Shown here piece after piece: positions 23,101 through 32,055 of a stretch of 64,000 nt of DNA. Position 1 is the stretch's first letter. Each line of letters opens with the position of its first letter. The DNA is from Marsupella aquatica (Eukaryota > Marchantiophyta). The DNA is taken from assembly GCA_973895155.1 (NCBI GenBank), contig OZ316899.1, positions 2,480,001 through 2,544,000 on the forward strand, read 5' to 3'. The translations under genes and the position numbers were made by a program. The notes beneath the pieces are model-generated. The model was not told the origin of the DNA and did no database searches. It was given only the letters and a program-made list of their open reading frames with translations.

Positions 23101-24014
23101 AGGAGGAGCAAAGGATAGAAAGAGAAGCTGTTCTAAGACAGCATAATGCAGAACGACGACGAGGCAAACGTCAAGCAATGGCCTGTCCTGTTGAATTTGC
23201 TTCCATTCCTTTTGGAGTATGGTTCAGGGATACAATACACAAGGCTAACCTGGATGACAATGAGGACAAGTTGCTGTTGACTGCAATTTCTTTTCCACCA
23301 AGCCAGAAGGCTTTGTCTTACATTTCAATGAAGGCTTTTGGGAACCATTATAGAGTGATGCGCTGCAAAGATAGGAATGGCGAATGGCGTGAGATGTCCA
23401 CTCTTAGGGACACTGATTGTCAAGGATATGCTACATTTGATTCCGGGGTGGCCACAACTTTCCATGAGCAGATCAGGGAAGAAACCGGGGTGAATTTGGC
23501 CAAGCTTACATATGTGGGGGTTCTGACACAGATACTTGTGCTTGACTATGGACCTGTGTTACATTCTGAACCAGCCATAATCTTGAAGGCAAAGTGGGTG
23601 CGGTCTAAGTGGGGAGAGGACAGGTCTAATCCATCAATGAAACATGATGAGACTGGCCTATGGCTTGCCAATTTTAATATGCCTTATCCCTCAGCTGAGA
23701 AATTAGATTATGTCTTGCCCAGTCAGATTGAGCAGGTTTTCTTTTACCCAAACACAGCCAGGGCCTCTTGGAGACATGTCCTCCATAAGGAAGGGAGGTC
23801 TCGACGAGTTGTTGAGGGTACAAATGACCTTGAGTTTAATGATCTTGTGGATCGTCATGAGGCTGTTGAGGCTGAGCTTGTTGCAGCAGCTAACAGACGA
23901 GTGCCCTTGGATGAAGGAGAAATTGTAGTTTTTCAGGAGATGGCAGTGTTGACAAGAAGTGATAGTGATGATGATGATGTCTGGGAAGATGAAGAAGATT
24001 CAGATGAAGAGTGA
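20164..24014 (+). CDS. TnpD-type CACTA transposase (Transposase_21)
   Basis: Three exons are inferred: 20,164-21,930, 22,049-22,953 and 23,084-24,014 (GT-AG introns of 118 and 130 bp). Joined they give 3,603 bases, an open frame of 1,200 residues. The start chosen is the first ATG in frame (MLRNF). Exon 1 has an N-terminal Cys motif (CPCYICNC, then H and W) of the transposon-associated type, then the Transposase_21 core: LALDGVNPFG, LLIPGPDSVTDRNIDIYM and LELWEGV, then WTVNDYPALGLISG and a CIVCG cysteine pair. Exon 2 has VLDPMHTEKN and a DUF4218-like domain (YHCLMQQ...LPLAL, HLMVHIVEELDICG, RYLKKLKG). Exon 3 has a DUF4216-like domain and a strongly acidic end (SDSDDDDVWEDEEDSDEE). The protein should cut and join the CACTA ends. 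No break was found. Confidence 0.93.
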
Positions 24015-24087
24015 GAATGTGCCTCTTGGGGCAGGAAGTACTGATTGCTCTTTGGTGATAGTGTTTTTTATGCAGTTTTGAATTGAA

Positions 24088-27059
24088 ATGCATGATCGGT
24101 CTGGGGTGAAAGGTTCTGAGAATGCCTATGAGGCACAGAGGAATAAGAACATAGCAGCCAACCAAGCTATACTTGACCAGTTCGTAGGAACTGCTGCAAG
24201 AGATTTAAAGTATGTACTCTATCCCTATATAGTTTTGAATTTATGCCTTGACTTTATTACTAATGGTTCACACTCATGACATTGCCAGGGTGATTGCAGT
24301 TTACAGGGTGAGGCAAGGGTCAAGCGTCTATCTAAGTTGTCAAAGAAGACTGAACAGAATCAGCCGTCTATAGCAAAGCGTAGGAGTTCACGATTACTTG
24401 GCAGGCACCTGGAGAAAATCATGGAGAGTGACAACAGTGGGAGTGATGAGTCTGAAAAATCAGCTGAGACAAATTATGGGGCAGGTTTAAGTGATGGCTT
24501 TGAATCAGATGGTGTTCAAGAGCTACGTAAGGTAAGAGAAGACTCATTGTCATTTTCTACTTCACTTGAAGCTAATTGCATTAATTGTCCAATTTCTGTA
24601 TATCTCAATCTGGTGCTACTGTTACTAATTACTTGAATGTGCACACTGTTATCCTCAGGCTCCCCGAAAGTCAGGGCTTAAATATTATGTGGATCCTAGG
24701 ACAAAGGAAGTGAGTGTGTGTAAGTAATTTATTCATTACCTCACTTGCCATGAACTTGTTTTTGACTTGCCAAGTGAATCCTGAGTTCAGAGATTCTCAC
24801 AGTTGCAGATTGATTGTCACAAGTTACATAAATGTTTGACTTGCTAACAGAATCTCTTTGGTTGGTTGTGGTAGTGACACCCTTGCCTAGAGCATCTGCT
24901 CGTGATCTGGATGATGGAATTGTCACAAAAAGATCAGAACAGACACACGTACGACAATCATCTCGTGCTGCAAAGAAACAATGGGAAGAGAACACAAGCG
25001 AGCGTCGCAAGTTGGGCATGAAGAAAGTTGCAATCACTGTATGTTGCTTGTGAAAGATCATGCTTGTGATTTATTGTTTGTCCTCTGTTATTGGTCTCTT
25101 ATGATGCATTGTGTGCAGATTTGGAACAATGATGTTGATCCCAATGATCCATATCGGGCACGTTGGGGAGATGATCTTCGTGCTGTGTGTATGGGTAAAC
25201 TGAATCCTTCTATCCGTGAGATTAAGAAGCAAGACTTAGGGGTTCTTCTTCATGTTTATGCTGTGTTGGAGAATGATTGGGAGTATGTACAGGGGACTCT
25301 GTCAATGAAGAAGTTCAGGTCTCATTGTTCAGCAGTAATGAAAGCACAGCGAGCAAGACTCCACAAACATTTTCAGGAAGGTGGAAGACGCTTGGACAAG
25401 AAGCCCCCTGAGAATGTGAAGCCTGAACATTGGAAGGCATTGTGTGAGTGGTGGCTGTCTCCAGAAGGGATGTCTAGCATTGACAAGATGAAGTATGCAA
25501 GATCTAAAGTCATTAATCCATCAAGGGTTGGACGAGGTGGCTACCGTGGGAAGGAGTCTGACCTTGTAAGTATACAAGATTCATTTACAGTTATTATGAA
25601 TGTTTGTAAACAACAAGTAGGCTTACAACATGTGTCTTCCTTTGTTTTAGCAATTGGTATGTAAAGAAGCAAGAAGTTTCATTCTAATATGTATTGTTTG
25701 GTTTCATTACTCAAAAGAGAAAAAGAGGGGAAAGTCCACCTCTGTCTGAGCTACGCTCAAAAGATGATAGATTTGGAGTATCAAGTGTGAGATCTGTCAC
25801 AGGACAGACCACACCATCTCATCGGAGAGGCAGAAAGTCAATTGTGAGTATTAGTTCACAAGTCCAATTTTTGATTTCCAAATTGCCAAGTCTAGGTGAT
25901 ATCCACTAACTTTTGTATGATTGTTCAATGGTTGCAGACACCAGGTTCCAGGGTTATGATGGGAGACGAGGAAGGACGTGATGAGCGTATGTTGAGTACA
26001 ATTGTGAATGCAATAAGTACAGGGATGAGTGTTGGGTTTAACAAAATGTTAACTGTTTTGACAAAACCTAGCCTAAGTCAAGATGTGGAAGAAACCAGAA
26101 CTGTCCCAGTTGGGCCGGGACAGTCTTCAATGCCCTCACGAATGAGTTCAGTTCCGAAAAGTCATTCAGGCCGTAGTACTTCAGCTGTGAAACTAGACTT
26201 TTTGGTGGACTTGACCAAAGAAGGTATGTTCTTTACAGAGGACAGTTAAAGTATGTGTAATCAAGCATGCATGACTTGGATTAGTGAATGTTTTCTAATG
26301 TCTTGAAATGTTAATGGGCAGTTGAAGATGATCAGGGGATTGATCTCAATGCTGCTGTGGAATACAATTATGACCCAGTGATTGTGAAGCAAGAGATCAA
26401 TGAAGAAACAGAGGTGGTATACAGTTCGCCTGCGCAACATGATCAAGCAGGCAAAGATAAGGTTGGAATACCATCTAAACCCTAAACTTTGTACTATTAA
26501 TGTGTTCATTATCCCATGAATTTGTAATATGAACCTAGTAGGGCATGCTTATGTAAGTTGTCTCACCCTAATCTGTTTTGCAGGAGATAATAGAAGCTTT
26601 GACACCTGAAGTTGTTTTGACAAAGTCATCTGAAGAAGCCATTGTTACAGAGTTTTCAAAGTCGATCCCTTCACCTTTTGTCTTGAAGGTGAGCAAAAGC
26701 AAATGATTGCTTTCAATACATGTCCTATTTGTTTATTTGCTGTAACTTGTCATTAACAAGTCTAAGTAATGAAATGGTTGTGTTATGTTGTTGATGTGTG
26801 ACAGTTTAAAGTAGGAGACATGGTGAAATTGAAATCACCAGTGGATCAGCAGGTGATTGCTATTGCCAGAATCGATGGAGTGTGTGGACTTGATCGATAT
26901 TATGACAACCCAGTTCCTACTGGCTTCTTGATTGTCAAAGCTGTTTCTATTTTGAATGGAGATGCACCTCTCCAAGAAAAGCACCCAGAAGGCTTGGTAG
27001 CCCTCAAACATGTGAAGGGGCACCCATTTTTGTGGAGGCAGAAGTTAATGAGGAAGTAG
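24088..27059 (+). CDS. TnpA-like En/Spm protein (PTTA family)
   Basis: The gene starts 73 bp after the TnpD stop. Inferred exons: 24,088-24,209; 24,300-24,531; 24,659-24,719; 24,875-25,038; 25,119-25,565; 25,651-25,656 (6-nt micro-exon CAATTG); 25,718-25,843; 25,938-26,223; 26,322-26,461; 26,584-26,688; 26,805-27,059. They total 1,944 bases (647 aa) and every junction keeps phase. Exon 5 carries the family signature: a WGDDLRAVC...PSIREIKK helix region, then PEHWKALCEWWLSPE and RSKVINPS. The last exon is a beta-rich C-terminal domain (VGDMVKLKSPV...VIAIARIDGV) also present at 39,825-40,190 and 41,692-42,000 in other elements. The TnpA role is to bind subterminal motifs and assist TnpD. A shared transcript with TnpD, as in En/Spm, is plausible. 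Confidence 0.85.
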
Positions 27060-27766
27060 GATTAGTAATTGAGGAGTAAACCTTGCAATAGAGAATCCAT
27101 GTGATTGAAGAAGTATGTAGGTTCCCATATAGGTAGCATGGATACTATTGTGCAACTATGGCTCTCAATTTTTGGATTCCCAGATGTGTATCACTCTAGA
27201 ATTTTGTTGGTGTTTGAAATGATGACTTACTAAGATTGTGTCATTTCTCAAATTTATTTGAATGTGTATGTGAGACATTTGAGGTTTTTGCTATTGCTAT
27301 TTAGGGTTTAGAACTTTAGAACTAATGTCTCTACATCTAGTGATTCGACATTCCAATGTACTATCATTCAAGTTCTATAGTACACCCAAATCACTACAAT
27401 TGAAGTGATCAATACTAGACTATGGTCATACTACTGCAACTATAGTTATCAAAGATATGATGTTCATCACCCATTTTAAAGTTGTAACGTAGCAATCTAT
27501 AACACTTAAGATGTAGTCATATAGCAAGTAATAATGGACTGAATGATAGGTCTGTAAATACAGTCATATATAACAAATAACAAAAACTTTACAATTACTA
27601 CTTCAATTTAAGACATATATCAAGAACTAAATTACAAAATAATATCTTTATTATATCAAACTTAGTTATATAGCTGCAAGTATTACATGTGTCTAATATG
27701 TCATGTTATCACTTTAAATTTAGTGACACTACAAGTTGTAAATGTAATTTGGTTATGATTTCAATT
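27060..27766. other. CACTA-1 3' non-coding region
   Basis: This AT-rich 3' region holds no gene. From about 27,380 it contains subterminal words such as AATCACTACAATTGAAGTG and TAGTCATATAGC, which become denser towards the end. Confidence 0.5.
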
Positions 27767-28297
27767 CTAGTCATATAACTAGTATTAAAAGTTGACACAA
27801 AGTATCTTTAAGACTCAAAATCTAGTCATATAGTGGCAAGGGCTATATAGTTTCTACTTGAATTCTAGTCATGAAAGAAGTTATTTGAGGTTCAAGGTGC
27901 ATTGACCACAATTGACTTTTGGCAATTGTCACCCCCAATGATTGTGGAGACCGCCACATGTTTAGGTATCATTTGTCAAAAAAAGTCATCATAGTAGTTG
28001 TTTTGGGCAAAATTTAATAATTGTTATTTTTCTAGTCATATAACTAGTATTAAAAGTTTGACACAAAGTATCTTTAAGACTCAAAATCTAGTCATATAGT
28101 GGCAAGGGCTATATAGTTTCTACTTGAATTCTAGTCATGAAAGAAGTTGTTTGAGGTTCAAGGTGCATTGACCACAATTGACTTTTGGCAAATGTCACCC
28201 CCAATGATTGTGGAGACCGCCACATGTCTAAGTATCATTTGTCAAAAACAATCACCATAGTAGTTGTTTTGGGCAAAATTTAAATAACTATTATTTT
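27767..28297 (+). repeat. Tandem duplication of 265 bp in right subterminal region
   Basis: 27,767-28,031 and 28,032-28,297 are near-identical direct copies, both beginning CTAGTCATATAACTAG. The motif TAGTCATATA occurs several times here and just upstream (for example near 27,507, 27,561, 27,770, 27,825, 28,033 and 28,090). It differs from the left-end motif. Confidence 0.8.
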
Positions 28298-28479
28298 TCT
28301 AGTTATTTAAGACCGTTGGGTTTGAAACCGACGGTGACATAAACCACTCATACATTTTGAGTACTTGTTATAAACGACTTCATGCTCAATACGACTAGTT
28401 GTCTAAAGCGACTGACATTAGTGCACTCAAACCATTGAGTTGTAAATTGTCCGTTATCACTCTGAAACAAGTGAATTAG

Positions 28480-28510
28480 GTAGTGATAAAATCCCGATTT
28501 CCTTCTAGTG
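28480..28510 (-). repeat. CACTA-1 right terminal inverted repeat
   Basis: The end reads CCGATTTCCTTCTAGTG; its reverse complement starts CACTAGAAGGAAATC and pairs with the left terminus. Confidence 0.85.
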
Positions 28511-28513
28511 CTT

Positions 28514-28852
28514 GAGTACCCTGTTGTTGCCAGGAACAACTACAGCCGGCCTCTACCTACTTCAGTACCCTTCCCGACATCCTTGATATTTGTGTCTCTT
28601 GTACATGACCCACCACAAATTAGGTGCCAAGGGTGTGTGCACAGTTGCCAATATGACTGTCCTGCCTGTAGGGCTTCTGGCCCAGAGTTGGATGACCGTT
28701 CTCTTGGATGTCGGTTTTTGCACAGAGCACAATGTATCATCTAGAACCACTCGCCATCTTGCAGTGTGCCTGGCGATGTCACTTGTCCTACCCTCCCAGA
28801 CCCCACCATCGGTGACTTTGGTGTCTACACATGTTTGGATCACACGCTCTAG
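28514..28852 (+). pseudogene. ORF-M copy B, 3' part
   Basis: This continues 9,552-9,662 in frame after CACTA-1 and one target triplet are skipped (WYF then EYPVV). It is collinear with copy A through NNYSRP, the Cys cluster (GCVHSC, YDCPACR) and a C-terminal CP.LP.P.IG.F segment. It has CAA where copy A has the TAG at 17,291, but a TAG of its own at 28,742-28,744 where copy A has TGG. The frame ends at TAG 28,850-28,852. Copy B is doubly inactivated, by insertion and by nonsense mutation. Confidence 0.65.
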
Positions 28853-29519
28853 AGGACCACTTGTCACACCGCATGCACAGACCACAGACCATTGACCTAT
28901 AACTTAACACTCTGACTTGAACAAAGAGGATATTTACTTGAAATTTTGAATTCTGAGCAATTTTGGGTCCAGGTTTTAGGGTCAACAATACATAACTTAT
29001 CCTATTATGGTTGCACTAAGTAGAATATCCTAATTTACGAGGCTAGCAAGCTCACTTAAAAGTCTCCTTTCAAAGACTGGAATTAATGGGCCATGTGATA
29101 ACTTGGAAAAAGTGATTTATGCCTAACTTATTTGTCTCATTCACTATCATAGCCTATTTAGGATGTATAAATTACAACCCTGATCACACTGCTTGATACC
29201 AATCCTGTTTGAAAAATGCCTGTTTTACATGTCACAACTATTGTATGTGATTCAAATGCATTAAATCTTGTTGCAGATCTCCTTTGGTGAATCATAGCCA
29301 CAAAATTGAGGTGTAGGTGGAGCTATTGTACTAGGGGATCAGTTTTCAGTGTGGGCTCAACAAACCCAAAAGTATGTCTACTCTGCATCTGTGTGTGATC
29401 ATTTCATTGCAGTAGCAATTGCCACTCTAGTCTATATGCTACACTGTACTTTTTGTACACTGCTAAATTGTATTGTCTGTGCACTCTGCTAAATTGTACT
29501 ATCTATCTGATGCGTAGGC
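28853..29519. other. Spacer between ORF-M and PHD copies in older CACTA
   Basis: There is no supported gene here. The length matches the spacer in the same place in CACTA-1 (about 0.7 kb), which supports a common element architecture. Confidence 0.4.
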
Positions 29520-30200
29520 ATGGCATGCCCTAAAATCCGAGCCAAGAAGCGGGGGACAGAGGTGAGCAACACAGGTGTAGTTGGGCCAGATGGTAGTAAC
29601 TTCTCCGCACGTCAAATTTTCCAGAAGGCAGCTCATTGTTGTGCCATTTGTGACGATGATGGGGGCTTAGCCATATGTGAGGGCCCTTGCATGAGGCATT
29701 TCCACCTCAACCCGGAGTCTGACCTTGCTGCAGAAAACAACTGTCCAGGGGTGTGCCTCTCGTCAGCACACTAGGGAGGCTGGATGTGCACTGATTGTTT
29801 GGAGAAGCAGGCTAAGTGTGCACAGTGTGGGATGTTGGGGTCTTACGAGGGCTCTGTTGATGCTCCACCACTTGTTAGGAAATGCCCTGACAGATATTGT
29901 GTGAGGTTCTTTTGTTTTTCATGTTTGCCCGATCTTGCCACAGCTTGCCCACTTCATAAGTGCAAGGCATGTGGTCAGCACGATGAAGATTTCTGGGTGG
30001 ACATAGTCCACTGTGTTAGGTGTCCCACCATGTGGCACTTTCATTGTTTGAAGGAGCGTCAAGCAGAAGGCTATGCTTGTGAAAGACACATCTATCATCA
30101 CTTTGCACATGGTGTTGATCGATGGATCTTCTATTGTCATCGCCATGCCATAGATCCTACTTTGCACACTCCTATGAGAGATCACATTTCTTGGCTTTGA
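29520..30200 (+). pseudogene. EDM2-like PHD-finger protein, older CACTA copy
   Basis: A 227-codon frame runs from ATG 29,520 to TGA at 30,200, broken only by TAG at 29,772-29,774. Like the CACTA-1 copy it has a basic start (ACPKIRAKKR) and a first cluster CAIC, ICEGPC and MRHFH. A second cluster (CAQCG, RKC...YCVRF.C..CLP) and a third (CKAC, VHCVRCPTMWHFHC) follow, with an end reading RDHISWL. Cys and His positions are kept between the copies while most other residues differ, which suggests selection on the zinc-binding fold before this copy died. The CAICDDDGGL..CEGPC.RHFH start is particularly EDM2-like. Confidence 0.7.
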
Positions 30201-30798
30201 ACCTGAATAATGTACATGCATAGTGCACCTGATGTGGATACCTTGGAGATTACAGACATTCCAATTTTGAGAAGAAGGACCTCTGTAGGAGAGGATGCTT
30301 AGGCAACAAGTACCCTAAGTTCATTACTTGTTCCTAGGTACATGCCTTCAAAAACTCCCCTTAAGCCTTCTAGGAACTTTTTTAACTCTGCAATCATTTT
30401 TATCACGACTTACATGACACTGCTTAAATTAAATCAAGACTTCTGATTATGAGCATATAAGTTACAAGGCTATTTAATTTGCGAGAATTCCCTTAAAGTG
30501 TACCAACATTTTGTATTCTCATTGAATGTCTGCCCATTTACAACATTTGTATGTGGCATCACAAAACAATTGCACTTGTCACCTTCAATATTGTGAAGGC
30601 ACATATTCAAACTATGAGGTGCATCCTTGCAGGTGTCTAGTATGTTTGTCCCAATATTTCTCCTGTTTGGAATTGGAGCAGAGACTCACCAGACGACTGG
30701 ACTAGACCAAGTTATAAACGCAACATTTTAGGGGCCCTCCGATTATCAGGTGAACGCATTGTCTTCCGGTCTGCAGTGATTAGGTGGGGTGTGTGTAC
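30201..30798. other. Spacer between PHD and BRCT genes
   Basis: This AT-rich stretch has no supported coding sequence. Minus-strand short frames at its right end are shadows of the BRCT gene. Confidence 0.4.
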
Positions 30799-31648
30799 AT
30801 GGCCTCTAGGAAACGTACAAAGGTTGACCACCCGCCTCTGTTGGCTGGAATCAAAGCCATTTTGATTCCTGGCCACTATGGGTTCACCCAAGTGAGTTGG
30901 CCAATCGTACAAAAATGATTCTCAGAGTTCCATGGGACTGAAGTCAAGGACATCACTCCACAGACTACACATGTTGTTGCGGGGACATGGCTGGATGTGA
31001 TGAACAAGTGGTCATGGTCCTTCATTGATTCTACCATTACCAACCAAGGTCTAAAAGTAGTTGAAGTCTCTTGGCTGACCAATTTTGTTAAATATAGGTG
31101 TGTACAGAGTACTAAGCAATATGAGTTGTGGGAGAGTGAGGAGGCCACTGTAGAGGCTTTGGCTGAAAAGGAAGCCTATGAAGCAGCGGCAAAGAAACCC
31201 AACTTTGCTTTTGTCCAATATGGACCTGTTGTCAACATAGGACACCATCCTATGACTGCAGATGCTATATTGAATGAGCATGGCAAGGAGAGAAATACCA
31301 TTATGAATGGGGTTCAGTGTGGTATTTGTAGAAGAGGGAATTGGGGAGACTAAGTGCAGACTGTACAAGTCCATAGTTGTTGAGCTAGGTGGGACAGTGG
31401 AGGAGAGTCTAACAGAAACCTCCACTCATGTTGTAGGTCTGTCATACATGAAAATATGAAGAAAATTCTTTAAGACAATAGTGCATGATTTTGTCATGAA
31501 CAACAATCTTTGGGTGCTTTCCCCTGATTGGCTTCTGGAATCAGCAGCGACAGGGAAGCGACAGAATGCTTGGAACTTTGATATTTTTGAGGCCTGGCCC
31601 TCCAAGCTTCAGCGGAGATGTATGCTTAGCAATGGTGGGAGAGAGTGA
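30799..31648 (+). pseudogene. Tandem-BRCT protein gene in older CACTA, decayed
   Basis: The ATG at 30,799 begins a frame with a first BRCT domain: LLAGIKAIL, then TTHVVAG, then GLKVVEVSWL, the conserved BRCT Trp. A TGA (about 30,916) interrupts it. A second BRCT domain follows in a shifted frame from about 31,319: LGGTVEESLTETSTHVVG, then LWVLSPDWLLESAATGKR, with another TGA near 31,469. The frame ends at TGA 31,646. BRCT pairs usually bind phosphorylated partners in DNA-damage or chromatin pathways (family knowledge). The closest family member cannot be named. CACTA-1 lacks this gene at the matching place, so the older element either gained it from the host or CACTA-1 lost it. Confidence 0.7.
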
Positions 31649-31824
31649 GGAGTAGGAGTCCCTCATATTTTTGTATACATCACAATTTTGTAATAAATGT
31701 GATCCTTGAACTAACTCATCTTGTCATGGTTGGTCGTAGTTGAAGTGATTGTTGTTTCCTGCTGCGTGGGATGTGACTGTGAATCTACTTGCTGGGCTCT
31801 GTTTGGCTGAAGACTTTGGTGGGT

Positions 31825-31939
31825 ATGCTGCCTCTTCCAGACCGACAGGCCCTATGTAGGGTCCTCCTACGGGTTGCATCGTGCTTGGCTACTGCTTGGG
31901 CTTACATGTGTGGATTGGTAACCAGACAGAGTGTAACTC
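31825..31939 (+). pseudogene. ORF-TM copy B, 5' part
   Basis: The ATG at 31,825 is at the position matching 19,506. The frame aligns through the hydrophobic segment (LLRVASCLATAWAYMCGLV), then TRQ, and is cut by a solo LTR after the target bases AACTC. It resumes in register at 35,790. Retention of frame and hydropathy between two diverged elements supports a genuine protein. Confidence 0.55.
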
Positions 31940-32055
31940 TGTGATGCCTAGCCAGGAATCACTAGGCCGGTTTACATGGTAAAAGCAGGAGTGTACCCTG
32001 GAAACACCTTAGTATAGTAACAAGACAAGGAAAATATAAACAATTAAGGGTGACT

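Larger units (their letters stand above)
9663..28510 (+). mobile_element. CACTA-1: complete CACTA (En/Spm) transposon
   Basis: The left end begins CACTAGAAGAAAACC. The reverse complement of the right end begins CACTAGAAGGAAATC, giving a terminal inverted repeat of about 15 bp with two mismatches. Flanking triplets are TTT (9,660-9,662) and CTT (28,511-28,513), a 3-bp target duplication with one substitution. Removing the element and one triplet restores the ORF-M copy B frame and its alignment to copy A, which independently fixes both boundaries. Inside are a left subterminal array, four ~703-bp tandem units, ORF-M, a PHD gene, ORF-TM, TnpD, a TnpA-like gene and a right subterminal array. Both transposase-type genes are open with consistent splice phases, so the element may be autonomous. 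At 18.8 kb it is long for the superfamily. Confidence 0.93.

Noticed and set aside
28562-28988. Minus-strand frame of 107 codons opposite ORF-M copy B
   Set aside because: It is antisense to a frame that aligns with its paralogue over its whole length; the antisense frame is not kept in copy A.
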